Below, one piece after another: positions 49,401 through 64,000 of a DNA stretch of 64,000 bases. Every line of letters starts with the position of its first letter. The stretch's first letter is position 1. The position numbers were made by a program, and so were the translations under genes. Source of the stretch: Polytrichum commune. Taxonomy: Eukaryota > Streptophyta > Polytrichopsida > Polytrichales > Polytrichaceae. A model generated the notes under the pieces. The model had not been told where the DNA came from, did no database searches, and saw only the letters and a list, made by a program, of their open reading frames with translations. Where the stretch lies: positions 39,047,501 through 39,111,500 of the forward strand of contig OX485805.1 of the NCBI GenBank assembly GCA_950295325.1. The letters run 5' to 3'.

Positions 49401-52400
49401 GGGTTCATGAAGGAGCTTAGTAGATAGCCTACCTAATTAGCTCATAGACAAGTAGTTAGTTACATTATGCTAGTTAGTGTTATGTGTGGCTTTCACAAGT
49501 AAATGTATTTGAGATTGACTATAGAGAATAGTGTTTTTTTTAACACTTGCATCCTCTCTTTAAAAATAAACCACGTGCACAACTTAATGGAGAATGTGGA
49601 GCACTCTCGCGATGGCAAGACAAAGGAAGCAAAGACCAAAGTTAAATCCAAGACCACTTGAAGGGTGAACCTTGCACTATGGACTCATCCAAGTCCAAAT
49701 CCAATACCGCGGAGGAATGTGAGCCCAAACCCACTACTCGGACTACGGACGCTTAAGGGTGGGGGGTTTGGCCTCACATAATTGGTGCGTCCGCCGGGAG
49801 CGAAGCGGAAGGTAGTTACAAGACTTGGAGGCGACTAGGAGACTTGGAGGCAACTAGGAAAAATTGGAGACACAAACTTGAGAGAAGGGAAGGAGCACCC
49901 GAAACTCGGTAAGTATTCTCTCTTTGGGTTACATTTGAATTCATTGTATTTCAACTATTCCTTGGAATGAATTGCATTGTCAATTACGCAAATTCATTTT
50001 TTGAGGAAGGAGCGCGGCGAAGGTACGTCCTCAACCTTTTTGGGGATTTGCTAAGAACTTTAAAAAAAAAAAACCTATAACCGAGTAGCTCATTAAAACA
50101 TTAGAGGGTAAATTCACCTTAGGACATTGAACTTTGACACTCACCTCGGGGTGAGTTTCAAAGTTTTGGGAGTTGTCATTTCATGCTCTAGATTAAATTA
50201 ATATTTCACAAAGTTTATGGTGTTGTTACATTGAGTCACGATTGAGGGGAGTGCTAACTCACAGGGGGATGCGATTGCTCAAGGTATGTTTATTTCTTCA
50301 AAGTGAACTCATTAACTAATTAAGGAATGTCTTTTGTACTCGTGATTGTTGTTATCCGTTGTAGAGGGTAATTCCCGAATTGTGGATGGTGTGAGAAGTT
50401 GAAGGGTGAAGCCTCGACTTTTAACATAATCTACTCGGAAGGTCACCCCCTCACAATCGGTATTGTGGTGAGTGTTAATTTGCGGGAAGGTGCGGAGGTG
50501 ATGCTCCGACTTAACCAAAAAATTAACATGAACATGCCTATCCCCTATTGGGATTCTTTCACCTAAGTGGGCTTGCAGGTTCTTTTCCTCACCTCCTAAA
50601 AAAATTATAACTACACCAAGACAAGTGAAAATATTAAGAGGGGAATTGCTAGGATTATGTGTGGTCAAGTGAGGGTCGATCGATTCTTATGGAATGCAAG
50701 GTAGGACTCGCTCACAAAAACCAAGTTTGATAGTAGGACTAGAGAAATCTACTCGAAAGAGGCGGTCCTCTAAAATCAGTGATAGATTAGAACAAGATAA
50801 TGTTAGAATAGAGAGTTGTTTGAACGTCGAACCTAGGACTAGGTCAATTCTAGACACCTTAGAACTTGGAGCTCAACTTGAAGAGGAGATCACTCCCTCC
50901 AAATTGAGTGGTGAAACTTCTTCGGAAAATTACACACTTAGAGAAGAATTCCCGGTAGAAGTTGATAGGGGATTGTTGAATAGTTCACCGGTCACCATGG
51001 CCGAGGAACGGGGGATGGATCCACCACCCATACCGCCAATTCCGCCCATACCTCCTATACCTCCAATAGACCCATTGGTTAGGCCAAGAGGCCTACCAAT
51101 TGTGGTTCCACAAAATTTAGCGACGATGGATATGCCATCTCATCTCCCTAAATTTTATGGGACCAAGGATGAGGACCCCTCTCGGCACATGGAACGGTAT
51201 ATGGAACGGTTGGCTAGCTTCCTCATAACCGACCCGGGTTATTGGTTAGTGTGGTTTCCTACCACTCTAGAGGGGGAAGCCTATGAATGGTATCGGGATC
51301 ATGCCGAGGGACATTTTAGGGGATGGGAACAATTACAAAGGGAGTTTCTTAACGAATTTAGGCCGGAAGTGGGTCAAAGTACCGCATTAAGGGCATTGTC
51401 GTCATTGAAGCAAGGAAGGGAGGAAGAAATTTCGGCTTACATTAGGAGGTTTGATTTAGTGTGCACTAGATTTGTGGGTACCATGCTCAACGACGACACG
51501 CTAAAGCAATTTTTCATTCAAGGGTTTTTTAAGTCCGGAACTATTAGGGGTGTTCTAGAAAGGAATCCCTTGACCTTGGCGGATGCCAAGCGTGCGGCTA
51601 GAGATATTGAAAACTTGGATAAAGATCACGAAAGGCTATGGAGAAGGGAGGATGAATTGATCCCACAATTCATCCCCATACGCCCTAGGGTGGTAGCGGT
51701 AGAACCCGCTAAGTATGAGAACCAAATTCCATATGCCATTGTGGACACCGGTCCCCGACCTTTAGCGGTTAGGGAACCGGCACCTCTTTTGGCACTACCG
51801 GCCCCTAGAACGGATCCACACTTGGAGGAGGTTGAGAGAAGACTAGGTGCTAGCCAACTAGGATTCCAAGAGGCTATGATAAAACAAATGCAAAGCCTCA
51901 CGGATCAAATGTCATTAATGATCCGGAGTCAACAACCGGGGCCTCCACCCCCGGTTGAGTCGGGTAGGCATTCTTCCGGATTATGGTGTGTCCAATGTGG
52001 CCAACCGGGCCACACGCGTCAATTTTGTAGAAGTGGACAAAACCGTGACCAAAGAGGAAACGGTAACCCACCTCAACAAAATCAACGAGGTCAAGCGCCA
52101 CCTCACTATGGAAATGGAAGCAATAGAGGACCACAACCTAGAGGGCAAGGTGGCCAAAATTTAGAGAAGAAGGAATTTCATCCCTTTTGTGGAAGGTGGC
52201 ACGCTCAAGGACAATGTTGGTCCGAAGGTCAAGAGTTTAATTGTAGCAATTGTGGAGGAAGTCATCCCTCGGATACGTGTCGCCAACCGGACAAAATAAT
52301 TAATGTCCCTTACCCGGTGGCTAATCCACAACAACAAGCAAGGGATAATATGCGAGGTGCTAGGCCACAAGGAGTACCGGCCAATGAACTTAGGCCACCT

Positions 52401-55400
52401 AACTTATACTATGACCATAGTAATGCTAGGCAAACTTTTCATCCACCGGCGGGCTTGCAAACTACAACCGGTTACATTCCAATACAAAATAGACAAGGAG
52501 TTCCACCTAATGGTAGTAACGGGAGACAAGCGCCTCCAACGGATCCGGGACCATCTAACTCCCAAGATGTTAGGTTCATGGATGGAGTGTTGGAGGCCAC
52601 ATGTGATGACATGCTTCCTCTCCCAACGAGAATTGGAGAGGAGCAAAGTCAATGGCCTCCTCACACCAATGCTATTACATATGAGTTAGTGAAGGGTAAG
52701 GGTGTGGTTGAAGAAGCACCTGCACTAGCGGTAACTACTAGGGCTAGGAGAGGGGATGCCCCGTTGGAGGTAGGAATAGGAGAGCAAGGAAATTACTCTT
52801 CGGATGAAGAGATTAATCTCTCCGAGTTGGATAGGGTGGCTAGAAGAGCTACTAAGGATGTGGAGAGGGAAAATATAATTTTACAAGATAGGGAGAGGAC
52901 TAATGCGGTACATGACTTGGATAATAGCGATGTGGGTGAATGGGAAGGACCGGGGGTTCCCGTAGACGAATTCGACGTAGTGGGTAATTCTAAGGTGGAA
53001 AGATCTACCGGGTACGACTTGTGGGCGGACCTTAGTACACTCAAGGCGGATATTACTTTCGGCCAACTATTGGAAATTTCACCCACGGCAAGGAAAACAT
53101 TAAAGGAGGGAATGCCGGTACACAAGAGGATGAGGAAGGTGAAAGCTAAAATAGCCGCTAGGATCCAATCACAAGGTGGAAGAGACGTGAAAGCTATAGA
53201 AATAGAAGTTGTTATAGTAGATAAGGTGGTTCCTAATGTGCTAGTCGACGGAGGGAGTAGTCTAAATATACTACCGGAGGATACTATGAAAAAATTGGGA
53301 CTTGGACTCACGGGGCCTTCACCTTTGGTCATAAATATGGCAAATCAAAGTTCGACTACGCCTTTGGGGATGATCAAGGATTGTAGAATGACTACGGGAG
53401 GTGAGGAGTACTTGGTCACCTTCCATGTCATTAAAATGCACTCCAACAAGGACACCTTCCCCATTTTGCTAGGTAGGCCTTGGTTGCGGATGGCGAATGC
53501 TATGGTCAATTGGGGTGGACCTAAACCATCCATCACTTATTGTCCGGAGGGTAATAGGGTCATAGTGTCCATTGGTTCATTAGAAGGATGGATGGAGAAG
53601 GAGATGTATTTGCCATTGGAGAAGGAAATTGATGACTTAAACGAGAATGAGATTGGCAAGGCATTGGTGGGAGTCGTCCATCCCGAAGGTCAAAGGGTTG
53701 TTATAGATTCGGGCTCGGGAAGTCTAGGTCCTAATTTTTACAATTATGGGGATAATGGGGATTATGCCCAATGGCTAAGGGAGTACCCCGAGTCCGAGGT
53801 TGATGTAATGGTTACATTTCACCAAGTAGGCTTAGGGAGTGAATTTCCTAGTGTTAGTTTAGGAGAGGGCTCATTGTTGGAGCCATGTGAGGTGCTCACC
53901 GAGGAAGAGTGGGTTAGCGGTGGGTTAACACCTTGGGTAGATGACGTGGAAGAGGGTGAGGTTAGTTTAATTCATGTAGATGGGACTCAAGAGGAGGATG
54001 TGATTATTGAGTCATCGAAATTGGAGGAGCCTTTACATTTCAAGACCACGTCTACGGGGATAGTTGTAGGTCAAGATGTGAAAGATTACCCCAATGTGCC
54101 TTCCGATTGGTATCGGAACAAAGAGGAACAAGCACATGTGTCGGAAGCGGATTGGCGGTACGTGGATGTGAAATTAAAGAATGGAAAAACCCGACAAATG
54201 AAGATGGGCTCCAAATTGGGGGAGAAAGAGGTTAGGGAGTATAGCAATTTGGTGGATGAGTTTAGTGATACTTTTGCATGGTCCTACGATGAGCTTAAGG
54301 GAATTCCTAGGGAAATGGTAGAGCACCGGATTCCTTTAATTCCGGGGGCGCGGCCAATTAGACAAAAGGAGAGGAGGATGAATCCTCAATTGCAATTGTT
54401 GGTGAAAGCGGAATTGGAAAGGTTATTGAAGGCCGGGTTTATCAAGCCGGTGGAAATCACGGATTGGGTTTCTCCTATGGTCTTAGTAAAGAAAAAAAAT
54501 GGGAAATTAAGGGTTTGTGTCGACTATAGGAAATTGAATTCGTGCACACAAAAGGATCACTTCCCCTTACCTTTTATCACCTTGTTGCTTGAGGAGGTTG
54601 GAGGTCATTCGCGATATACCTTTATGGATGGGTATGCGGGTTATAATCAAATTTCCATAGCCCTCCAAGATATCCATAAAACGGCTTTTACTACACCTTG
54701 GGGTACTTTTGTGTGGGTAGTGATGCCATTTGGGTTATGTAATGCCCCGGCTACTTTCCAACGATTAGTAATGTATATCTTCACCGACTTGTTGTTCAAA
54801 TCCATGACCGTCTTTGTGGACGATTTTAGCACACAAAGTAATGTGGATGATCACTTACATTGTGTTAGGGAGGCATTGGTTAGGTGTAGGAAGATGAGGT
54901 TAGCATTGAACCCGGATAAGACATTTTTGGGAGTGAATAAGGGAGTGTTGTTGGGTTATGTTGTTAGTGAGAAAGGTAGAGAACCCGATCCGGATAAGAT
55001 TGCGGCCATAAGCGACTTGGCAACTCCAACCAATTCCAAGGGGATCTCTAAGTTGTTAGGACATGTGGGATGGTACCGGGAACTTATTCCTAATTTTTCA
55101 AAGATAGCGGTGCCCATTACCCATTTGCTCAAAAAGGATGTCAAATTCGAGTGGACGGATGCTTGTCAAAAAGCCTTTGAGGAATTGCGGGATAGGTTGA
55201 GCACCTATCCGGTGTTGATACCACCCAATTGGGGTAAACCTTTTCACGTCTATTGTGATGCTAGTAATGTGGCAATAGGGAGTGCGCTTTATCAAGCAAC
55301 GGGAGAAAAAGAGAAGGATCAACCTATAGCTTATGCGAGTAAGCAATTGACCCCCGCCGAAAGAAACTACTCTACAACGGAGAGGGAGTGCCTAGCCATG

Positions 55401-58400
55401 GTGTTTTCCGTTAAAAAGTTTAGGCATTACCTCATGTGCAACCCGGTTGTATTTTTTGTTGACCACATGGCTATCAAGTATCTAATTAACAAGGCGGAGT
55501 TAAGTGGTAGGTTAGCTAGGTGGGTTTTGTTATTAGAAGAATTCGACTACACGGTGGAATATAAACCGGGTCGTATGCATTTACAAGCGGACCACTTGTC
55601 TAGGTTGTCGGAGGAGATAGGAAAAAATCCGGTAAATGATATGTTAGTAGATGATAGCCTCTTTGTGGTCACTTCTACACCGGAGTGGTATGCGGGCATA
55701 GTGGAATTTCTAACAACCCACAAGTTGCCCAAAGAGTGGACAAAAGAAGAGAGAAGGAAGGTGAGGGTAAATAGTAGGCAATTTGTTGTAGTGGGCCATA
55801 GGTTGTTTAGAAGGGGGTCCGATGGTATTTTACGACGATGCGTGTCAAAAACGGAGGTTGAAGCGATTTTAATCGCTTGCCACGATAGCGCTTGCGGCGG
55901 TCACTTCTCGGGTCAACTCACCGGGCAAAAAATACTTAGAGCGGGCTACTTTTGGCCTACACTATTTAAGGACGCCCATGACTATGTAAGGAAATGCGAC
56001 GCTTGCCAACGGTATGCCCGAGACGACCTTAGAATGGAGATGCCTTTACATGTATCATTACCCTTAATTCCTTTCGAAAAATGGGGCATCGACTATGTGG
56101 GTGAGGTCCATCCCCAATCTTCAAAAGGAATGAAATATATTGTGGTGGCAACCGAGTACCTCACCAAGTGGGCGGAAGCCAAAGCGGTGAAGACCGACAC
56201 GGCGGAACACGCGGCAACATTTATGTACGAAAACATAATTTCGCGGTTCGGGGTGCCGAAGATCCTAGTAAGCGATAGGGGTACTCACTTTTTGAATGAC
56301 TTGATTCGAGAGATGACAGAGAAATTTAAAATTGATCACCGGAAGACTACTTCCTACCACCCACAAACCAATGGACAAACGGAAAGGGTTAACGGAATTT
56401 TGGTGGGTATACTACGCAAGACGGTTATAGACTCGAAGCGGGATTGGGATACGAAACTAACGGCGGCACTTTGGGCATACCGTACAACCTATAAGGTAAC
56501 TACGCGTGCTACACCATTTTCCTTAGTCTATGGTCTTGAAGCGACACTACCAATCGAATATGAAGTCGAGTCACTTAGGGTGGCCGTGAGTACGAGACTT
56601 ACCGAAAGTCAATCCTTACGAAATCGACTAACCGATTTGGAAGCACTTGACGAAGGGAGGAGAATGGCGGCTCAACATATTGAGGCAATCCAAAGAAGGA
56701 GAAAGATTACTTTCAACAAACGACATAAGAGAAGGGCCCTAACACCGGGAATGATGGTCATGATTCAAGACGCACGAAAGCTTGAATTTCCGGCGAAATT
56801 CCATGCGGTATGGTTAGGACCTTACCTTGTCTATGAGGTCTTTCCTAATAATTCAATTCAATTGGAAACGTTGAATGGTGAGCTCTTTCCTACCCGTACA
56901 TCGGGAAGTAGATGTAAGGAGTACCGAGCTTGACTAGGCAACTTACCCTTGGAGCAAGAGATGTTTGGATTCATCCCCCGATGGTCGCCAATTATGTGAG
57001 CCCAAAAGGGTGCCCACATTTAGTCTTAGACCCTTGAAACGTTAGTTGATGCACTTTGAAGTAGCATGTTACTTCACAAAAATATAAAAAGAGTGAAATG
57101 TTAGTCTTAGAAGTACCATGTTGTAAGAGGCTAGGATGTGAGTTGTTATTGTGTTTTTACCTTCGGAAGGATTTGAGTGAATGAGGATAGGTAAGGAGAA
57201 CTTGGATTGAGTAGTTAGTGAGTAGGCTAGTACAAATGGATGGAGACAACCAAAGTGACTCAAGAGGCAAGTGCATTCGAATTGGGATGAATGGAGGATC
57301 ACATGGAGCGCACAAGTGGACCACCTCATCATGGCCACTTAATGGGGAAGGCCCAAGGAAGAATGCAAGGTGGAGGATAAGCAAATTCTCAAAGCACCAA
57401 TCAAATCACGAGTTAAGCATCGTGGTTTGAATTAAGTGGTGAGCGACGATTTGGAAAAGTAAGGGGAGAAAGTTATGGCGGCGGAAAGCGAAGGAGGCTA
57501 AGTTTGGGTTGAAGCATCCCAAGTTTGGTAAAGTGTGGTAGGTAGAAAGCCAAGGCTAGTTAAATGTTCGAATTAGGATCCTTGTTGATCATTTGAGGGA
57601 GGAAGGCTTAGAAGATAGGATTGGCGCCTACTAAGTAGGAGGAAATCTCAAGGGCTTATCGTGAGCCTTGAGGGTGCTCACCCCCTCAAGCTTACTATAT
57701 AATCCCTCATTCTTCCCTCACTCATCCTCTCTTTCCTTTGTGCTCCAAGGCACCCCACGAGTTATAAGTGTGGGTGTGGGAAGCCATATTGGAGCACATG
57801 TGTGTGCTTAGTTTTTAGTTTGAGAGCCAAGGCTTGTTAGCCTTGAAGAGGGCTTGACCTCTTGGTAGAATTAGTGTTAACGTGAAGGATTTTAAAGTTA
57901 ATTCATGATTCCAATTTGTGGTACTTTAAGTTCATGTTTTGAATACACGTGGTTGCAAGTTCCATGTTTAAGAGTTGAGCACTTGATGTTGTGATGAGTG
58001 CAAAAATATACTTGTGTGGATTAGTTAGTCTTAGTGAAGTTAGGAAATTCTCTCTCCCCCTCTCCTCTCTAGGATTTTAGGATTTTAGGATTAGAGAAGA
58101 ATTGTGTGATTAGAAAGGGGTTGTTAGTAGAATTAGGGAAATTAGGTAGGAAGATTAGTTAAGGGCTTGAATAATTAGTGAGGTAGTTGGGGATTACAAC
58201 TACAAAGTTGTGGGTTCATGAAGGAGCTGGGTTTATGAAGGAGCTGGGTTTGTTTAGTTAGAAAGTAAAGAGCTGGGTTTATGAAGGACCTGGGTTTGTT
58301 TAGTTAGAAGCTAAGGAGCTGGGTTCATGAAGGAGCTGGGTTTGTTTAGTTAGAAGCTAAGGAGCTGGGTTTATGAAGGAGCTGGGTTTGTTTAGTTAGA

Positions 58401-61290
58401 AGCTAAGAAGCTGGGTTTATGAAGGAGCTGGGTTTATGAAGGAGCTAGGTTTATGTAATTAGAAAGTAAAGAGATGGGTTCATGAAGGAGCTTAGTAGAT
58501 AGCCTACCTAATTAGCTCATAGACAAGTAGTTAGTTACATTATGCTAGTTAGTGTTATGTGTGGCTTTCACAAGTAAATGTATTTGAGATTGACTATAGA
58601 GAATAGTGTTTTTTTTAACACTTGCATCCTCTCTTTAAAAATAAACCACGTGCACAACTTAATGGAGAATGTGGAGCACTCTCGCGATGGCAAGACAAAG
58701 GAAGCAAAGACCAAAGTTAAATCCAAGACCACTTGAAGGGTGAACCTTGCACTATGGACTCATCTAAGTCCAAATCCAATACCGCGGAGGAATGTGAGCC
58801 CAAACCCACTACTCGGACTACGGACGCTTAAGGGTGGGGGGTTTGGCCTCACAAAGGGTTGCGACATGTGGTATCAAAGCAAGGTTCCAATATTTGAGCT
58901 AGCACCTTGAGGGAGATATGGCTATCAAATGTGCGGGTTATGATGGTGAGGCCGGGGTTTCCAATAGGTTGTGAGGCTCAAATTGGAACAAGGATCATGT
59001 GCAAATGAAGTTTGACCATACCATTGGTTCTAATGACAATGGTGGGCATGAGGGTGGATTCGGTAAGGAAAATGGAGGAGTCCTATGAAAGGGCTCCCGC
59101 AAACCTCAAAAAGTATTTGGGGTCTAGAATACCGAATGCAGTCAAAACCTTGGAAGGCATTAATGTTGGATTGAAATTCCAATTCGAAATGCTTGTAAAG
59201 AAGTGATGTTGAAATGAATTTGGTGGAAATGATGCGTTTGGGCCTCTTAAAGCATATATGCGCGAATTTCACACCCAAATGAATTGTACATCTGAGATGA
59301 ACGAGCTTTCTAAGAAATGCATTGTTTTAGGTGGGTTTCAAAAGCGGGTGGTGAATACCATGTTCAAATTTGCAAAGTTTATTGAGGTCGTGGCGGGGAT
59401 CATCAAAATTGCCAAGAGCATTAAAGCCGATGACCCTGAGAGAAAAGAAAAAAAAAATTTGGCGGTGCCTTACAACAATGGACGTAGAGGGGAGATACTT
59501 GTATCTTGAGGGCAAGTAATTTGTATCTTGAGGCTCAAATGAAGGGGAGAAATGTCTCATGGGTTGACAAAGAGGCAACTCACTCCTCTTGAGCCCAAAC
59601 CTCATAATGTGTTGGGGCTTGCCGACGCGTAGAGTGGGCAAACCCATCAATGTGCCATTTTGCAAGGATGAACCCCATGAAATAAAGGTAGTGGCGATGC
59701 CTTTGACCTTATGATGTGGGACATTAGATATATGTGGAGATTTCACATTATGTGAAATGGATGGGGTGCCCTTATTTTTTAGGACACCTTCTTTGAAATC
59801 CACATGATTGATGTGAAGCGCAAGCTGGTGTGCTTGCAGTGCATTATGATGTGTCATAATGACAAGGACATGAAGTTCAAGTTGACAAGGACTCCTATGG
59901 TAGGAGGACCAAGTTGAATTTGGTCTTAATGGATCAAATGAAAAATGGTAAACATAATGGTCGTGGTTCAATTGGAGCAATTCCAAGAAACGCATGGAGA
60001 GGCTAGGAAAGATGGGCCTTCCCCAAACCACATTTGTGAGATGTTGGTGAGATACAAAGATGTATTCACCAATGTGTTGCTCAAAATGTTACCGCCAAGG
60101 AGTGGAAAGCAACCTTGCTCAACGAGAGATTGAGTCCTTGAGGTATGTGGTGACAAATGAAGTTGGTGGACGAACATGAAGGATGTCAAGGCAATCAAAG
60201 AGAAGAATTGGCCCTTGACTCAAAAATGGCTTAGGTCATTGGTTGGCCTAGCCGACTACTACCACCACTTCATTTGAGATTTTTCTAAGGTTGCTAGGAT
60301 CATCCTTAACTTGTTAAAGAAAGAAATGGCTATCCCAAGAGTGGGATGAGCCTTGCCACCAAGCTTTTGGGAAGCTTAAGAGCAAGTTGTCTTTGCCGCC
60401 CGTGTTCAAGTTTGCGGAGTTTGCCAAACCTTTTGAGGTGCATATGGGGGCAAGTGACTTTGCCATTGGCGGATGTTGATCCAAGATGGATAACCATTGC
60501 ATATGAGAGCATTAAGCTCCATGGTTGTCGAACCTTATCCGGCTTGTGCAAGAAATGGCTATCCCAAGAGTGGGATGAGCCTTGCCACCAAGTCTTTGAG
60601 GAGCTTAAGAGCAAGTTCTCTTCGCCGCCCGTTCTCAAGTTCGTGGAGTTTGACAAACCTTTTGAGGTGCATACGGGGGCCAGTGACTTTACTATTGGTG
60701 GATGTTGATGCAAGATGGATGGCCATTGCATATGGGAGCATGAAGCTCGATGGTTGTCCGACCTTGTGCGACTTATGAAAGAAATGGCTATTCCAAGAGT
60801 GGGATGAGCCTTGCCACCAAATCTTTGGGGAGCTTGATAGCAAGTTGTTTTCGCCGCCCGTGCTCAAGTTCACGGAGTTTGATAAACCTTTTGAGGTGCA
60901 TACGGGGGCGAGTGACTTGGCCATTGGCGGATGGTTAATGTAAGATGGATGGCCATTGCATATGAGAGCGTTAAGCTCGATGGTTATCTAACCTTATCCG
61001 ACTTGTGAAAGAAATGGCTATGCCAAGACTCGGATGATGTTTGTCACCAAGTCTTTGGGGAACTTAAGAGCAAGTTTTCTTCGCCACCCGTGCTCAAGTT
61101 CGCGGAGTTTGACAAACCTTTTGAGGTGCATACGGAGGCGAGTAACTTTGCCAATGGTGGATTGTTGATGTAAGATGGATGGCCATTGCATATGGGGGCA
61201 TGAAACTCGATGATTGTCAAAGAAGACAACCAACTCATGACAAAGAAATTCTTTGTTGTAGTACATTGCTTGAAGATGTGGCATATTCAA
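46440..61290 (+). mobile_element. decayed Ty3/gypsy element 2B, with G1 inserted in its LTR
   Basis: The 5' LTR runs from 46440 (TGTGAGCCCAATTTGG) to 47919 and resumes at 58859-58866 (...TTGCGACA); with the inserted element removed it is about 1,488 bp. A tRNA-iMet-like primer-binding site follows, then gag-like remnants and pol remnants in the order seen in 2A. It breaks off near 61290 in RNase H. Many stops and frame changes show it is dead. No 3' LTR is visible. Confidence 0.8.
47920..58853 (+). mobile_element. complete, young Ty3/gypsy element G1
   Basis: 5' LTR 47920-49778 and 3' LTR 56995-58853 are both 1,859 bp, begin TGTGAG and end CTCACA. In the parts I compared they differ at only two places (near base 14 and at 49690/58765). 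The target duplication is AAGGG (47915-47919 and 58854-58858). The target is the LTR of element 2B; the empty site survives at 24301-24315 as GCAAGGGTTGCGACA. Inside are a primer-binding site, a 0.9-kb leader and one uninterrupted gag-pol ORF. This is the only element in the window that looks autonomous. Confidence 0.97.
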
Positions 61291-64000
61291 AGATAATAAA
61301 TTTTAAATTTTAAATAAATAAAATTAACATAAAATTAATATTATTTAAGTGCTTTAAATAAGTTGATTCTTTGGTGTGCAAACTGACTACTTCTGTTATT
61401 TGGGTGAAAAATGAGACGTAAGACGCTATTCTAGCAATGTGAAACTCCAAATAGTAATCCACACTGATTAGACACAATGGTGGATCGCCCGAGGGGGAAG
61501 AAACTACAGTAGTGGTAAGACAACTTGAGGCATTTTCTTATAAGGTGAGTGGGTTTTAAAATGGACACTTTTTCACTCGGCACCCACTTCTCGCGGACTT
61601 CGAAACGCACGATGAGTGCGAGATGATTAGCAAATCCAGTGTCGGGAGAGGATTTTTGGGCATAATCGGTCGAGATCCCAGTGTTGCCAACACCAACCGG
61701 CTTACATGTTGACATCAAGTCTTGGTTTTCCATTACTATATTCGAAGAATATTCTGCAAAAACACTCTACACGGATCCGTAGTTTCCCTGGGGTCTTGAA
61801 CTTCAACTGGCTATTTCTCAAGCTCAACCGGTTCATCTGCACTTACCAGTCGCTTCACCCCGTTCGTTGAACAGAACAGATCCAAATCGTGCCTGTAGCC
61901 ACTTTCTGGGTCATGCATTTTGGAGTTCGTATGAATATCCGAATCATCCTCAACGACTTGAACATTGTTGGAGTTATTGAATTAATGGTCATATAGATTC
62001 CCCCCAATCATGCTGACTAGTGCGTTGAGGATGGTGACATCAGTAGAAAACTATGCTGACAAGAACTGCAGCTGAAATCGGCAGCCTGATCTGCAGTTGT
62101 TAAACGATTGCAATTTTTTTTTTTTTTTAACGCCTAAAGTTGCGGAAATTTGGAGGCGTGTATTACACCATTGGAAAGGACTTGAAAATACCTTTCCAAC
62201 GGTATATTACGTGCACCAAAAAGTTGAGAATTTCAGTCCCAAAAGAAAAAACTAAAATCTGTAGTCATTCAGGGACTGCAGATCAGGCTAGTCAAAAGAA
62301 CCGCGGCCGATTTTGGCTGCAGTTTTTTGGGGCATACTTTTCTACTAGTGTCAATAAAATTTGAGCACGTAGTCCAATTCTCTTTCCAAACACATGTATT
62401 TTTGGTGTCCGTTCTTAGGTCCACTCCCAACCATTATCCAATCAAATATATATTACGTGTCCGTTTAAAATGACGGCATCAAATTAGGCACATCTACCTT
62501 CTTCTTCTTTTTAAAAAAAAAATTGCAAATCTATCTCGGAATCAGTGGACACTAAACCTCCCCCTACAAACTTTTGGGGGTATTTGTCAATCGTCAATTT
62601 ATCACGAAACTTAGTGCCAACAAGGCTCAACAATACAAGTTTCTTAGTACAATAATGAAACACTAGAATTGTTAAGTCAAACAATGACCAGCGATTATGG
62701 CACAGAAAAAGCGTAGCAGCTAAAAAACACGTTCTAGGTTTAGTCGTTCGGTTCAACCCTTTCTTGACCAAGAATTGTATGAAGTTTCCGAATTCCATCA
62801 AACCACTCATCAATTGAATCTCCATAATACCGGTGACGAGGCTCCAATGCTTCATTATATGGCTTATTGTTGGAAGCGTAACTCATTCTCAATTTAATCA
62901 ATCCTCTGCAATATTAGCGGATTTGTTCATCGTCCATTGTAATGGAGTTTCAGTACGTAGTACTAAGGATGATCGTCATTTCTGGCCATGTTTTGTGATC
63001 TAAATGTAGCCGGCAGGTGATCATAGTTTGGACTTGTTTGTGAGGACTCCAATTCTCTTCAGCCACATGTAAATTTCAAGTGTGTATAGTGTGGTACCAA
63101 GAATATGAATCTGAAATGGGAATCAATGACGTTCTTGTATTTGAGTTTCACAAAATACGACTAGAACTCATCCTCAGTACTACGTACCAAAACTCCATGA
63201 CAAAGTGATGATGTATAGAAGTCTACTATTTATTGCCGAGGATTGATCCCGGGGTGGCCACTCTTTCCTTTTGAAACGATTGCTTCTGAATCACTTCTAA
63301 TACTTCCAATGGTTTCGTGAACTGTTTTTCTACAAAGCGGAAGAAACATGCAGCTTGGAAAGAGGGCATTGGAAGGAATCCGTTAATCTGATGTGTGTTT
63401 GAATCAGAGAAGGTTTACACTTTCATAATGTCAACTTTTAATAGCAATCTGTAGCAATTGTTCTAAAACTAGGGGTCACCATCCAAGCCCCCTGGGTGTT
63501 GAATTTCACTTGATCTAAGAACACTGCTAAAATTTGTTAAGAAATTTTTGAACCTTAAAAATACTTATACAGATTAAAATAGCTCCCAAGTTCGGCTTCT
63601 TAGAAATGGTTTAGTAGCCCGAAACGAAGTTCTAAAGACGGTGACCGCCGCCGCCAGTGCTGCAGATAGTCGCCACCCCGGATACCAATCTGTAAACTCC
63701 ATAAAGTTTTTACAACTGACAATAAAAGTGTGCTATTGCAGAGGCTTGATTTGAGATCTTAAGCTTCTGACTTGAATCCCTTTTAACAATCTCGAGCATT
63801 CTAACCAGGTGAACTAAACCAGTGTCTGGGGAGGTTTTTGGGCATATTCGGTCTGAGATCTGCGTGTTTCCAAGTCCAACCAGTTACTACATGCTGACAT
63901 CTTTCGGTTTTTCTTTATGATTTTGGAGGTATGTGCTCTAAATTCCTCTAAACTGATCTGTAATTTTCCTGAAGTCTTGAACTTCAACCTGTTAGTTCTC

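Overview
The window reads as nuclear DNA of a land plant. Genes are split by introns with GT..AG ends, Ty3/gypsy LTR retrotransposons are nested in one another, and satellites and microsatellites separate the few genes. The best clue to lineage is a kinase - NB-ARC - LRR gene on the minus strand. That receptor architecture (PNL) was described from bryophytes, so a moss or another early-diverging land plant is my inference; nothing in the window proves the species.

Layout, left to right. 1-5.1 kb: the 5' part of a minus-strand Ty3/gypsy element (E1: LTR, primer-binding site, frameshifted gag) running off the left edge. 5.3-9.7 kb: a GC-rich plus-strand gene whose exons encode a SAM-methyltransferase-like segment, a long disordered acidic/proline-rich region and an FCP1/NIF-type HAD phosphatase domain. 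It carries nine copies of a 20-nt palindrome, two of them in coding sequence. 10.2-11.9 kb: an 85-bp satellite. 12.2-13.7 kb: a second methyltransferase-like gene with four clean exons.

14.5-21.8 kb: a decayed minus-strand gypsy element (2A) carrying tandem RNase H fragments, split by a 3.6-kb LTR-type insertion with a CCTTG target duplication. 21.8-24.3 kb: another gypsy fragment (G3) enclosed by inverted copies of the family-2 LTR. 24.9-25.3 kb: a gag-pol scrap joined to an orphan LRR scrap. 25.3-28.2 kb: an E1-type LTR that has cut off the end of the LRR gene. 28.2-35.9 kb (minus strand): the kinase-NBS-LRR gene, with about 55 LRRs encoded by 72-bp units and one in-frame TAA. 36-46.4 kb: no gene I can support.

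46.4-61.3 kb: a plus-strand family-2 element (2B), again with tandem RNase H fragments. Its LTR is interrupted by a young, complete 10.9-kb gypsy element (G1: 1,859-bp LTRs that look almost identical, a 2,079-codon gag-pol ORF, target duplication AAGGG). 61.3-64 kb: unassigned DNA with a MITE candidate and a possible orphan exon.

How the parts relate: E1, G1 and G3 share a primer-binding site and belong to one clade. Family 2 uses a tRNA-iMet-like site and supplied both insertion targets, so uninterrupted paralogues within the window confirm each insertion site. The receptor gene is old and being eroded by transposons, while G1 is the only element that looks capable of current activity.
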